Shown: in pieces, positions 45,320 to 54,123 of the stretch | How the letters are laid out: each line of letters starts with the position of its first letter | Position numbering within the stretch: the stretch's first letter is position 1 | Assembly (NCBI GenBank): GCA_947627285.1 | Contig: CANQVL010000008.1 | Location: 1-64,000 of the forward strand | Length of the DNA: 64,000 nucleotides | Origin: an uncultured Oscillospiraceae bacterium | GTDB taxonomy: Bacteria; Bacillota; Clostridia; Oscillospirales; Oscillospiraceae | Direction of reading: 5' to 3' | Position numbers and translations under genes: made by a program | The notes under the pieces: model-generated | Seen by the model: only the letters and a program-made list of their open reading frames with translations | What the model was told of the DNA's origin: nothing | Databases searched by the model: none

Positions 45320-45411
45320 GGAGATGTACCCAAGAGGCTGAAGGGTCCGCACTCGAAATGCGGTAGGCGTCTAAACAACGCGCGGGGGTTCAAATCCCTC
45401 CATCTCCGCCA
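45320..45411 (+). tRNA. tRNA-Ser(CGA)
   Basis: Class II tRNA. Acceptor GGAGATG (45320-45326) pairs with CATCTCC (45401-45407); G73 and an encoded CCA follow. The anticodon arm is CCGCA-CTCGAAA-TGCGG (45347-45363) with anticodon CGA at 45354-45356, reading UCG. A long variable arm (TAGGCGTCTAAACAACGC region) and T arm GGGGG-TTCAAAT-CCCTC complete it. Confidence 0.95.
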
Positions 45412-45459
45412 AGAGAAAGAGCCGCCTGCGGGCGGCTCTTTCTCTTGGCGGAGATGGAG
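45398..45459 (+). terminator. 62-bp palindrome overlapping the tRNA 3' end
   Basis: Two perfect 29-bp arms (45398-45426 and 45431-45459) flank a TGCG loop. The left arm includes the last ten bases of tRNA-Ser plus its CCA, so the right arm contains an inverted copy of the acceptor strand (GGAGATGGAG). The central GAAAGAGCCGCC/GGCGGCTCTTTC part with its T-rich arm looks like the tRNA terminator; the outer part is unexplained. Confidence 0.85.
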
Positions 45460-45640
45460 AATGATTGGATCGGAAGGGGAACCCTGACGGTCCCCCTCGA
45501 CCTCCCCTCCCTCCGAAGGCTTTCGGGTACTTCTCTGACCCACTTCTGAACCCACAACGGGACTTCGGAGCGGAAAGGACCGGAGAGTACAAGCTTTTGC
45601 TCATAATAACGCTATAATAATGCACAAAGGAGGTGATAAA

Positions 45641-45931
45641 ATGCCACAGATCAGACCGATTACGGATTAGCGCATTACCGCCGGGATTTCAAACGCATGT
45701 CACGCAAGACGTGAACCGATGCTCATAGCGAAAAACGGCTGCGGCGATTTGGTTATCATGAGCATGGAGGCCTACAAGGAAATGCTTGAAACAGCCGCCG
45801 CAGACACCGCTATTGCGGAAGTGGAGGCCGAGTACACACGGGACGGGAAGCTCCATGACGCAAGGCAGTCGCTCTGCTTGCCTCTCCCAAACGGGAGAGT
45901 TTTCTTCTCTGCGCTCATGACCACCTCATGA
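45641..45931 (+). pseudogene. Phd/YefM-type antitoxin with in-frame TAG
   Basis: A strong site (AAAGGAGGTGATAAA) precedes ATG 45641. The frame reads MPQIRPITD, TAG (45668-45670), then RITAGISNACHARREPMLIA and KNGCGDLVIMSMEAYKEMLE, the typical Phd/YefM sequence (MPxIRPISDLRNxxxISExxHxxxEPIFITKNGxGDLVVMSxExYE). Only the codon after TD is broken. The C-terminus degenerates (DARQSLCLPLPN) and no RelE/ParE toxin follows. It is a decayed toxin-antitoxin module in an accessory patch next to the tRNA gene. Confidence 0.75.
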
Positions 45932-46183
45932 CGGCGGCATTTTCCTTGGGATCACTGCCAAAACCGCCACCACCGACCCCCTAAAACCGGCCTCACCCAA
46001 AAACCGACCACCTAAGTGAAACGCTGAAAAGCCGCACACAGGGGCAACAATCGCGTCACTGCTCTGCCGACAGGGCGACTGGTCTATTGCGACTTTAGAA
46101 TGCCGATTAAGACGGTACCTGAACATCTGAGATTTTACAAACGGGAAGTTGTGAGGGCAAACACAAGGCTCTTCCATTCTCAC

Positions 46184-46933
46184 CTATACTCTGGTTCCAA
46201 CCTCTACCGCAATGCGCAAGATACGTTCCCGCATGTCCTCCGGCATGTGGCCGAGGATGCGGTGATCCCAAGCTGATCCGTCCAGACAGTCGGCGGCATA
46301 GAGCAAGTAGTGGACATCGACCCCGCGAAAATCGCCGCAGGCAGTCAGGGAGGCGCATTCCATTTCCACGGCGGCGCAACCCTCGGCTTTCCGGCGTGCC
46401 ATGGCTTCTCTCGTCTCCCGGTATACGGCATCCGTGGTCCAGACCTTCGCCTTGCGGAAGGGCACCTTCAGCTCGTCAAGGATTTGAATCAGACGCGCCG
46501 CTGTTTTGACCTCTATGTAATCGGAGGGCGGGGCGTAGTGGTAGCTTGTGCCCTCGTCCCGGTATGCCGCAGTCGGGACGATGAGATGCCCGCTTGTCAG
46601 TTCCTTATCCAGCGACCCCGCTGAGCCGAAAAAGAGGAGCTTCCTCGCCCCCATGGCGATCACCTCCTCCAGGACGATGGCGGCGGCGGACCCGCCGATG
46701 GGCGATTGGTAATAGGCCATTGCCTGTCCCTGGACTTCAAATTTCCATATCGGAATGGGACGCCCGCTTTGGCTGGCCGCGATCTGTTCCACCGGGAAGA
46801 GCGAGGTGAGCAGATTCGTGGTTTTCGCGGAAAAGGCAGATAAGACCGTTTCCGGGAACCCTGGCACTGCGTTCGCTATATCCCGCGCCGTGAGGATCTC
46901 CTCTCCACTACGTTCAAAGGAATCAATAATCAT
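46184..46933 (-). CDS. Nucleoside phosphorylase (PNP/UDP family 1)
   Basis: A 249-residue phosphorylase: FFGSAGSLDKELTSGHLIVP (phosphate/ribose loop, ~95-115), DAVYRETREAM (~170) and the AAVEMECASLTACG ribose-binding segment (~190). It splits a purine or pyrimidine nucleoside with phosphate; the pattern EMECASL is closest to uridine-phosphorylase-like proteins. It is the first of three leftward genes, unrelated in function, in the accessory patch beside tRNA-Ser. Confidence 0.85.
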   Translation of the reverse strand: MIIDSFERSGEEILTARDIANAVPGFPETVLSAFSAKTTNLLTSLFPVEQIAASQSGRPIPIWKFEVQGQAMAYYQSPIGGSAAAIVLEEVIAMGARKLLFFGSAGSLDKELTSGHLIVPTAAYRDEGTSYHYAPPSDYIEVKTAARLIQILDELKVPFRKAKVWTTDAVYRETREAMARRKAEGCAAVEMECASLTACGDFRGVDVHYLLYAADCLDGSAWDHRILGHMPEDMRERILRIAVEVGTRV

Positions 46934-47007
46934 TTTGAGACCCCCTTTAAATTATCATGTCAAGGTCATATTTTCACCTTATTTTCTCCATTTTAAGCTT
47001 GATTTTT

Positions 47008-47493
47008 TCACTTGGAGAGATCGATCCAATATCTCTCCACATTTATTCCTTCATCTGGTTCATAGACAACAGCCTCGAAAGTGCCGCCGTTTTTCAAAAT
47101 TGCTTTTTTGCTGCCTTCATTGCCGCTGATACAGGTAATCAGCACTTTATCGATTCCCAACTCCCTGCATTTCGGTAATGCCATTTTCAGCATCTGCGTT
47201 GCATACCCTTTGCGGCGTTCACTCGGAGCAACAGAATAACCGATATGGCCTCCATACCGTTTTAGGTAATCGTTGGATAAATGGATCATTCCAACGATTT
47301 TCTGATCTTCTTCCCGCACGAGCATATACTGCAAGTTTCGAAAACTGCTTACATGATCGATCCAATCCTGTGGATTTTCAAATCTTCTGAGATGTGCTGT
47401 GCCATCCGAGGAATCGCCGCAATCGAGAAACTCTTTTCGATACGCCCGGATTTGTTTGTCGTATTCTATTGCGGGTTCAATCAACTTCATCAT
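47008..47493 (-). CDS. GNAT-family N-acetyltransferase
   Basis: A 161-residue acetyltransferase. The acetyl-CoA loop lies in GYSVAPSERRKGYATQML (R/Q-x-x-G-x-G/A variant, ~90-105), followed by VLITCISGNEGSKKAILKNGG, the motif B region. Substrate unknown; small molecules or aminoglycoside-like amines are typical. AT-rich compared with the core genes. Start at the first of two tandem ATGs after AGGGGG. Confidence 0.8.
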   Translation of the reverse strand: MMKLIEPAIEYDKQIRAYRKEFLDCGDSSDGTAHLRRFENPQDWIDHVSSFRNLQYMLVREEDQKIVGMIHLSNDYLKRYGGHIGYSVAPSERRKGYATQMLKMALPKCRELGIDKVLITCISGNEGSKKAILKNGGTFEAVVYEPDEGINVERYWIDLSK

Positions 47494-47573
47494 TAGCGCC
47501 CCCTAAATTCCGATTTGTCGTACAGTCGTCCACTCGATATTTTGCATTATATCACGGTTTTTCGCAAAGGATG

Positions 47574-48236
47574 TCATTTCTCTGCCCCCGTGTTCTTGAC
47601 CTCGGGCCGGACAAAAACGAAGCTGTCCTGGTCCCCACAATAGCCGCAGATGCCCATGCGGGGAGAATTTGTGACCGGAAGCAGCATTTCACTGTCGAGC
47701 TCCCCCGCGCATCTATCACAGAGAAATGGATTGTCCTCCATGTAGACACGCTCCGGGTCGATCCATTCCGCCGTGGCGCCGCATTCCCCGCAAGTAAACT
47801 CCGGTGGGATGTTTCTGGTCAAAAGCCTGACGCCACGCTTGCCCTTTTCGCGCGTCGTATCTCCCACGACCGTGATCAGGCATTCCGTTGTGCTGCCAAA
47901 ATCGTACTCGTGTGTGAGCTTGGCCCCCACAGGGATGTCGCCCAGCTTCGTATTCTTGCCGATTTGAGTATATCCGGGGCCAAAGAAAGCGCTCATATGC
48001 CCGCAGCATTCCAGCCAAATTTTGCGCAGAAAGGTGTCCACCACCGACAGACTGGCAGTCACAGGCACATCTACATAAAGCCAATATTTCTTATCATCGG
48101 CCCCCTCAATTTTCAAAAGCCGGCACGCCTGACCGCCTTCATGAAAGGCATGGGTCTTCATAATATGGTTTTTCATTGCCTGCTTGCCCAGCTCCGCTCC
48201 GCAAATATAGCAGTTTCCCTTTTGTATAGCAGCCAT
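47574..48236 (-). CDS. PRiA4-ORF3-like protein with zinc-finger motifs
   Basis: A 220-residue protein. An N-terminal C2H2-like motif (CYICGAEL...HIMKTH) precedes a PRiA4_ORF3-like fold (WLYVDVPVTASLSVVDTFLR, KIWLECCGHMSAF, HEYDFGSTTECLITVVGD), then two CxxC pairs (CGECGATAEW...CDRCAG; CGYCGDQD). Such proteins travel as passenger genes of IS1096-type elements and plasmids; no biochemical role is established. Its place in the tRNA-adjacent patch fits mobile origin. Confidence 0.7.
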   Translation of the reverse strand: MAAIQKGNCYICGAELGKQAMKNHIMKTHAFHEGGQACRLLKIEGADDKKYWLYVDVPVTASLSVVDTFLRKIWLECCGHMSAFFGPGYTQIGKNTKLGDIPVGAKLTHEYDFGSTTECLITVVGDTTREKGKRGVRLLTRNIPPEFTCGECGATAEWIDPERVYMEDNPFLCDRCAGELDSEMLLPVTNSPRMGICGYCGDQDSFVFVRPEVKNTGAEK

Positions 48237-48390
48237 TTAAATCGCTCCTCCGTTCTGGTGTGGCTATACATTGATTATACAAGCTTCTATCGGATTTCGC
48301 AAGCCCGGCAGTCTCCTGAAATGCTGGATCCCGTGTATTTATGTAAATTCTTGATTGAATGAGTTATCCGAACCGTCCGGCTCCTTGGGG

Positions 48391-49425
48391 TCACGCTTTT
48401 GAATACAGATGCAAAAACAATCGGCGGAGGTATTCCGCTTCGCGGTAGAGCCTGTATTTTATCGGGGTGTTTGTCAGGTACAGCTCACCGGCGAGATGAA
48501 CAAGGTCGGCTCCGAATTGGCGCTTGAAGCGGTATAGGCCGGAGCTGTCGTCCTCCGTCTCCAAAAAGCCCCGCAGGTCGTAGGAGGCGTCGCCCCTCGC
48601 GAGGGCGCGGCGTATCGCCTCCCATTGGAGAAGGTGACAGGGCATGAGGTTCCGGCGCTCGTTTGAGCTCGCCCCGTAGACGTACCAGGTCTTTCCACAA
48701 TCGGTGACGAAAAGTCCGGCGGCGACGGTTTCGCCCTCATATTTTGCCAGCAAAAGCTGCGCGTGCTCCGGCGCCATGGCGTCCCAGAGCCTTTTAAAGT
48801 ATCCGGCGTCCCTGGCAACGAACCCGTCGCGCCTCGCCGTCACCTCCATGAGCCGGCAAAGCTCCGTCAGGTCCCCGACGCCGCCCTCGGTTATCTCAAC
48901 TCCCCGCCGCGACGCGAGACCTATGTTGTACCTGAGCTTTTTGTGAAATCCCGCCAGCAGCTCCTCCTCCGTCCTCCCCCGAAGGTCCAGGCGGAAAAGG
49001 CTCCGGGGCTGTATCATGTCCCCGGCGTTTTTCGGCGGGCGGCGGACCCAGCCCAGGCCCTCCATGGCGTTCAGCCACTCGCTGTCCGTCTCATCTATGT
49101 CCGGCTCAAGGCGCGCGCCCACCGCGTTGTACGTCTCCATGACCCTCCGGACGCCCTCCGTAAGGTCCCCAAGTACCCTCGGATCGCTCCCGCAGACGGG
49201 TCCTCTGGGGCAGTAAATGAGGCTCCCGAACACCGGCAGAGGGCGTATAAGCAGGCTCATACCGCCCTCTATGACCCCGTCCGGGCCCTCTGACAGCACC
49301 ACAACGTTTTTCCAGTTGGACTTCACCGCCGCCCACTCCGGCGACTGCATAAAGTGCCCCTTGGGGTGCGACCTTAAAAAATTTGCCCATTTTTCCGTGT
49401 CCTCACGGTTATTGGCTATCCTCAC
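48391..49425 (-). CDS. FemX/FemAB-family peptidoglycan bridge aminoacyltransferase
   Basis: About 344 residues with two GNAT-like halves typical of FemXAB enzymes: HFMQSPEWAAVKSNWKNVVV, RLDLRGRTEEELLAGFHKKL, RYNIGLASRRGVEI and WYVYGASSNERRNLMPCHLL-type QWEAI segments. They add the first residues of the interpeptide bridge to lipid II from aminoacyl-tRNA on the cytoplasmic face. The start is uncertain: GTG 49425 follows AAGGGGG at 11 nt, but TTG 49461 is also in frame. Which amino acid is used cannot be read from sequence. Confidence 0.82.
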   Translation of the reverse strand: MRIANNREDTEKWANFLRSHPKGHFMQSPEWAAVKSNWKNVVVLSEGPDGVIEGGMSLLIRPLPVFGSLIYCPRGPVCGSDPRVLGDLTEGVRRVMETYNAVGARLEPDIDETDSEWLNAMEGLGWVRRPPKNAGDMIQPRSLFRLDLRGRTEEELLAGFHKKLRYNIGLASRRGVEITEGGVGDLTELCRLMEVTARRDGFVARDAGYFKRLWDAMAPEHAQLLLAKYEGETVAAGLFVTDCGKTWYVYGASSNERRNLMPCHLLQWEAIRRALARGDASYDLRGFLETEDDSSGLYRFKRQFGADLVHLAGELYLTNTPIKYRLYREAEYLRRLFLHLYSKA

Positions 49426-49532
49426 GGCTTTGACTGCCCCCTTTTTTCTCAACCGTGACAATATTGCGCCGCGCCTGTATCAGCCGAGGCAGGATTCGGG
49501 GACAAACAGGCATATTTTTTGTAACAAAACGG

Positions 49533-49568
49533 AAAAAAGTGTTTCCCCGAGGCTGTGCCTCGGGGAAA
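49533..49568 (-). terminator. Terminator of the ABC exporter operon
   Basis: TTTCCCCGAGG (49542-49552) and CCTCGGGGAAA (49558-49568) form an 11-bp stem. On the minus strand it is followed by a TTTTTT run (plus-strand 49533-49538). It lies 131 bp beyond the last gene of the operon. Confidence 0.7.
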
Positions 49569-49614
49569 TTACTTTGCAAAACTTGCGAATATTTCGGAAT
49601 GATAAAAATTCTTC

Positions 49615-49643
49615 TTGACATTTACTTAGTTTGGTGGTATAAT
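49615..49643 (+). promoter_or_regulatory. Perfect-consensus promoter facing into the ABC gene (antisense)
   Basis: TTGACA (49615-49620), 17 bp, TATAAT (49638-49643) on the plus strand. The nearest downstream sequence is the 3' end of the leftward ABC exporter gene (49699), so its transcript would be antisense to it. No plausible plus-strand gene follows. Confidence 0.7.
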
Positions 49644-49698
49644 GCCATCGTAAAGCGAAATAATTTTAACCGCTCACCGAAAAGGGGAGGGGGTGTGG

Positions 49699-51564
49699 TC
49701 ACTCTACGTAATATTGCGCCTGAGCGGTCCAGAGCTCGCGGTACTTGCCGTTTTCCGCCCTTAAAAGCTCCTCGTGGGAGCCCTTTTGGACCACCGCTCC
49801 GCTGTCAAAGACAAGTATCTCGTCGCAGAAGCGGCAGGAGGACAGGCGGTGGGAGATGTAGATCGCCGTGCGGTCGCCGGAGATCTGGTTGAATTTGGCG
49901 TAGATCTCCGCCTCGGCGATGGGGTCGAGGCTCGCCGTGGGCTCGTCCAGAATTATAAATGGGGCGTCCTTGTAAAGTGCCCTGGCGATGGCGATCTTCT
50001 GCGCCTCGCCGCCGGAGATCTCCACGCCCTTCTCGCCGTAATCCTTGTAAAGCTGGGTGTCCATTCCCTTCGGCAGTGTCTCCAGACGGTCCCCGAAGCC
50101 CGCGTCCAGCAGGGCTTTTCGGACCTTTTCCCTGTCGTAGTCGGCGCGCCCCGCCACGTTTGCCCCCAGCGGCTGGGAAATGAGCTTGAAATCCTGGAAA
50201 ACAACGGAAAAAATGTCCATGTAGTCCCGGTAATTGTACTTGCGAATGTCTATGCCGTTTAAGAGTATCTCGCCCTCCTGGGGGTCGTAGAGGCGGCAGA
50301 GGAGCTTTATGAAGGTGGTCTTTCCCGAGCCGTTTTCGCCCACCACCGCAAGGCGTGTGCCGACTTTAAATTTGACGCTCACGTGCCTCAGCGCCCAGGC
50401 GTCGGAGCCGGGGTATTTGAAGGACACGTCACGAAATTCCACCTCGTACTGCCTGTCGGAGCGCTTTTCCGTGGTGAGACTGCCCCGGTACATGGCGTTG
50501 GGGATGTCCAGGAACCGGAACGTGGTGTCAAGGTACGCGCTGTTGGTTTTCATGTCCCCCAAAAGGCTCACCAGAGCGTAAATGCTCCCAGCCATAGCCG
50601 TTGCCGCGCCCACGTACTGGGTGACGCTGCCCACGTCAAAGGCTCCCGCCCACGCCTTGAGGCAGGTGAAAACATAGACACAGCCCGTTATGACAACGGT
50701 TATGCCGGTTCCCAGCCCGCTGTATATGCCCATGGGACCCCGCGCCAGCCTTGCGATGCAGCCGTTCCAGCCAAAGGCAGAGTTCTTCCCCCAGTAGGCG
50801 CTGACAAGCTTTTCCTGACCGTATATCCGCGTCTCCGCCGCCCGCTCCTTTTTGAGCCCGAAGAACCCGAAATAGCCGAAAAGCCTGTTGCCCAGGGTGG
50901 CGTCCTCGGAGCCGCTGCTCCAGTAGGAGACCGCCTTTGCCGAGCACAGCCCCGCCAGCAGGCTCACCAGCACCATCGCCGCGGCGAGGGCGAGGATAAA
51001 GAGGGGGCTGTTGAGCGCCGTGAGGCGTCCGGCGGAGGCGGGGACCGGCGAGGTGAAAAGGCTCGCCGTCAGCGCGGCGCCGCTCAGGATGCCGACGACG
51101 CCTTTAAACAGCGCCTCGAACATTCCCGGCGTCTGCATAAGGCCCCAGCCGGACCAGTTTTCGTTTTGCTGTATCTGCGCCCGAAGGTCGTGAGTCTCCT
51201 GTTTGTCCATGTCGGCGTAGTCCAGGGCGAACATCTTTTGGGCGAAAAGTATCTCCTTTCTGCCGTAAAGGTCGTCCAAAAGCGTCTCCTTGCGCTGATA
51301 TATGAGCGCCCTCAGCACGGCGAAGAGTCCGGTGCAGACTACGCCGGCTATGACCCAGCGCCAGAGTATATCCGGGCGGCGGCCAACGGCAAGCTCGCTG
51401 AGTATCCGGGCGGAGAAGAACACCGCCACATACGGCGTCAACGCGTCCACCGCCGAAAACACCGTCAACATGGGGAAAAATTTGCGGCTCACGCTGTGGA
51501 GAAGCCTTACCGCGCGCAGGCTCACCGAGACGGCGTGGGACAGCTTTATCTTACTCTTTTCCAC
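49699..51564 (-). CDS. ABC exporter, fused permease-ATPase, second of pair
   Basis: A 621-residue half-transporter. N-terminal ~340 residues form six membrane helices; the ATPase has Walker A GENGSGKTTF (~395), Q-loop VVFQDFKLI, signature ISGGEAQK (variant of LSGGQ), Walker B FIILDEPTASLDP and the H-loop ISHRLSS. GTG 51564, two bases after the upstream stop, has GGAG 8 nt upstream. With the preceding gene it probably makes a heterodimeric exporter for a peptide or lipid. Family members linked to LytTR systems export or resist peptides. Confidence 0.88.
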   Translation of the reverse strand: MEKSKIKLSHAVSVSLRAVRLLHSVSRKFFPMLTVFSAVDALTPYVAVFFSARILSELAVGRRPDILWRWVIAGVVCTGLFAVLRALIYQRKETLLDDLYGRKEILFAQKMFALDYADMDKQETHDLRAQIQQNENWSGWGLMQTPGMFEALFKGVVGILSGAALTASLFTSPVPASAGRLTALNSPLFILALAAAMVLVSLLAGLCSAKAVSYWSSGSEDATLGNRLFGYFGFFGLKKERAAETRIYGQEKLVSAYWGKNSAFGWNGCIARLARGPMGIYSGLGTGITVVITGCVYVFTCLKAWAGAFDVGSVTQYVGAATAMAGSIYALVSLLGDMKTNSAYLDTTFRFLDIPNAMYRGSLTTEKRSDRQYEVEFRDVSFKYPGSDAWALRHVSVKFKVGTRLAVVGENGSGKTTFIKLLCRLYDPQEGEILLNGIDIRKYNYRDYMDIFSVVFQDFKLISQPLGANVAGRADYDREKVRKALLDAGFGDRLETLPKGMDTQLYKDYGEKGVEISGGEAQKIAIARALYKDAPFIILDEPTASLDPIAEAEIYAKFNQISGDRTAIYISHRLSSCRFCDEILVFDSGAVVQKGSHEELLRAENGKYRELWTAQAQYYVE

Positions 51565-51566
51565 GG

Positions 51567-53375
51567 TCAAAACTCCTTTCCCTCCTGATAGTACCGGCTC
51601 TGGACCTCAAAGAGATTGGCGTATTCGCCGCCCAGCGCCAGAAGGCTCTCGTGGGTCCCCTCCTCGGCGATTCTGCCGCCGGAGAGGAAGATTATCCTGT
51701 CGCAAAACCTGGTGGAGGCGAGCCGGTGGGAGATGAAGACGGAGGTCTTACCCGCCGTCATGTCGTTGTATTTCATGTAGATGTCATTTTCCGCGATGGG
51801 GTCCAGGGCGGCGGTGGGCTCGTCCAGCAGCAGCACCGGCGCGTCCTTGTAAAGCGCCCTTGCCAGCATGAGCCTCTGGGTCTGCCCGCCGGAAAAGAGC
51901 ACACCGTCCAGATATACGTCCCTGCCCACGTGGGTGTCAAGCCCGTGGGGGAGGGCTTCGATCGCCTCGGTGAGTCCGGCCTTGTCAAGGCACTCCAGCA
52001 CCCTTTCCCGGTCTACGTCCGTATTTGTCTGCGCCACGTTCTCCGCCACGGTCACGTCCAGAACGGAAAACTCCTGAAAGACGGCGCTGAAAAGCGTGTA
52101 ATAGTCCCGGCGGTCAAAGCATCGCACATCTTTGCCGTTTAAGAGCACCCGACCTTGCGTGGGGTCGAATAGCCCGCACAGAAGGCGCACAAGCGTGGTC
52201 TTGCCGGCACCGTTGAGCCCTACCACCGCAAGCTTTTCGCCCGCCTTTACCGTGAGGTCCAGGTCGTGTATTGTGTCCTCCGCCGCGCCAGGATAGCGGA
52301 AGGAGACGCGCTCCAGGCGAAGCTCGTAAGCCTCCGCCTGTGGGACCTTTTCGCCCCCGTCGAATTTGAAGGGCTCCGGGTAGTCCAGGAACTCCCGCAG
52401 GCGGGATATGTCTATGCTCTGCTTGTGGAGCTTTACCGCCTGGTCAAGTATCCCCATGATCCACTGGGTGAAGGTGGTGACGGCGGTGAAGTAGAGGAGA
52501 AATTCCGAGACGCTCAGTCCCTCCCTCAGCGCCATACCGATGAGGTACACATAGGCTATGCCGTTGCGCGCCGCCGTCATCAGCACCTCCACAAGGTCCG
52601 CCAGGAGCCATACGCGCTCAACCTTCATTCGGAAGTCCAGGTAGGCGTCGTGGACGCTGTTCAACAGGTCGTTGAGCCAGTTTTGAAGTCCGAATATCCG
52701 TATGTCCTTGGCAAGCTCCACCGACTCCGCCCTGCCCCTTAAATACTTCTTTTTGTAATAAACCTTGTCCTCCGCGTCCCGGTGGGTGAACATCCAGCTG
52801 CTCTTGTACCCGGAGGCCAGGAAGCTCACAAGGCAGGTGACGGCAACCACCGCGAGGAGGAGAGGGCTGAGACGCGACAGTATGGTGAGATAGACTATGA
52901 GCCCGCCGATATTTTGCAGAAGGAGGGTGAGCGTCTGCCAGATGAGCTCCGTCGCCTCGCTGTTGCCCTCGCAGGCGAAATACGCCCTCTCCCGGAGCTT
53001 TGTGAAGCTTTCCTCTAAGGTGTTTGGGTAGGAGGTGGTGTTGCACTTGCATGTGACCTTCTCGATAACCGCCGAGCGCACGTCCACCCGCGCGAACAGG
53101 GTGTTCTCCGACACATAGTCCTTCAAAACGAGTATGAGGAAGATGGCGGCGGTGAAAAAGGCTATCGTCCCCATCAGCGACCCTAAGGGCGCGCGGCTCT
53201 CGACCCTTTTTAAAATCTCCGGCGCGATGTAGAGCTGCGCTAAGTTGTACAAAATCTCCAGCGCCGCCGTCGCCGCACAGATGAGAAGGCAGACCCTTCT
53301 TGTGCTCCAGGCAATTCTCACCATCCACAGGACGTTTTGGGCGGCGTTGTATTTGGGCTTTTCCCGTTTTTTCAT
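51567..53375 (-). CDS. ABC exporter, fused permease-ATPase, first of pair
   Basis: A 602-residue half-transporter. Membrane domain to about residue 335; ATPase with Walker A GLNGAGKTTL, signature FSGGQTQR, Walker B VLLLDEPTAALDP and H-loop ISHRLAS. ATG 53375 follows GAGGTGA; sequence further upstream in frame is not protein-like. Both partners keep complete catalytic motifs, unlike many heterodimers with one degenerate site, although the second has ISGGE in place of SGGQ. It lies 46 bp downstream of the histidine kinase. Confidence 0.88.
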   Translation of the reverse strand: MKKREKPKYNAAQNVLWMVRIAWSTRRVCLLICAATAALEILYNLAQLYIAPEILKRVESRAPLGSLMGTIAFFTAAIFLILVLKDYVSENTLFARVDVRSAVIEKVTCKCNTTSYPNTLEESFTKLRERAYFACEGNSEATELIWQTLTLLLQNIGGLIVYLTILSRLSPLLLAVVAVTCLVSFLASGYKSSWMFTHRDAEDKVYYKKKYLRGRAESVELAKDIRIFGLQNWLNDLLNSVHDAYLDFRMKVERVWLLADLVEVLMTAARNGIAYVYLIGMALREGLSVSEFLLYFTAVTTFTQWIMGILDQAVKLHKQSIDISRLREFLDYPEPFKFDGGEKVPQAEAYELRLERVSFRYPGAAEDTIHDLDLTVKAGEKLAVVGLNGAGKTTLVRLLCGLFDPTQGRVLLNGKDVRCFDRRDYYTLFSAVFQEFSVLDVTVAENVAQTNTDVDRERVLECLDKAGLTEAIEALPHGLDTHVGRDVYLDGVLFSGGQTQRLMLARALYKDAPVLLLDEPTAALDPIAENDIYMKYNDMTAGKTSVFISHRLASTRFCDRIIFLSGGRIAEEGTHESLLALGGEYANLFEVQSRYYQEGKEF

Positions 53376-53421
53376 TTTGCTCACCTCACGGGACATACTA
53401 ACACAAAAATCCGCCCCCGTG

Positions 53422-54120
53422 TCAAACGGGGGACGAATCGCTCTTTTTGGGTGACGAATTGACGGTGGGAAGGAGTATTTCGGTGGTGAAGGCGCCCTCC
53501 TCGCTGTTGCGGGAGAGGTACCCGCCCAGCCTTTCAACTATGGCGTCCACGCGCACAAGCCCCAGGCCGTGCTGGGAGCCCTTGGAGCTTTTGAACCTCG
53601 TCCCGCTTTTTTCCAGCTTCCCTCCGGCGGTGAGGTTGGTGAGGGAGATGTAGAGCTGCGAGCCCTTCATGTCCATATATACGCGTATGAGCCGGCGGTC
53701 CTGGGGGAGCTTTACGGAGGCCTCGATGGCGTTGTCCATGAGGTTGCCGATGATACAGCACAGGTCCAGCTCCGGTATGCCCAGACGCACGGGGATGTGG
53801 GCGTCGGCGCGGACCTCGATGCCGCGGGAGGCGGCGAGGCTTATTTTGCTGTTGAGAATGGCGTCGGTCATGGGGTTGCCCGTCTTTATCACCGTGTCAA
53901 CGGTGGAAAGGTCCGTGTCAAGCTCGTTGAGGTAACGCTTTATCGCCTCCAAATCGCCGTTGGCGGCGTAGACCTTCATGGTCTGGATGTGGTTCCGGTA
54001 GTCGTGCCGCCAGCCGCGCATACGGCGGTACATGTTGTCCACCTCCTGAAAATGCGTCTCGATGAGCTCCCGCTGGTAGGAGGCGACCTTTTTGTCTATT
54101 CTCTTTGAAAAAAGTCCCAT
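53422..54120 (-). CDS. GHKL histidine kinase without membrane sensor (AgrC-like catalytic part)
   Basis: A 232-residue protein that begins directly in a helical region and contains WRHDYRNHIQTM (phospho-acceptor His, ~residue 38) and the ATPase boxes GNLMDNAIEA (N) and GLGLVRV (G). AgrC/ComD-type kinases have five to seven N-terminal helices as peptide sensor; here there are none, and no upstream membrane frame exists since the LytTR gene ends 3 bp before. It must sense an internal cue or pair with another protein, perhaps the exporter itself, as known for transporter-sensing kinases. Confidence 0.85.
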   Translation of the reverse strand: MGLFSKRIDKKVASYQRELIETHFQEVDNMYRRMRGWRHDYRNHIQTMKVYAANGDLEAIKRYLNELDTDLSTVDTVIKTGNPMTDAILNSKISLAASRGIEVRADAHIPVRLGIPELDLCCIIGNLMDNAIEASVKLPQDRRLIRVYMDMKGSQLYISLTNLTAGGKLEKSGTRFKSSKGSQHGLGLVRVDAIVERLGGYLSRNSEEGAFTTEILLPTVNSSPKKSDSSPV

Positions 54121-54123
54121 AAT

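Noticed and set aside
45370..45625. Short frames overlapping tRNA-Ser and its palindrome
   Set aside because: They are translations of the tRNA and its palindrome, a well-known source of spurious protein annotations.
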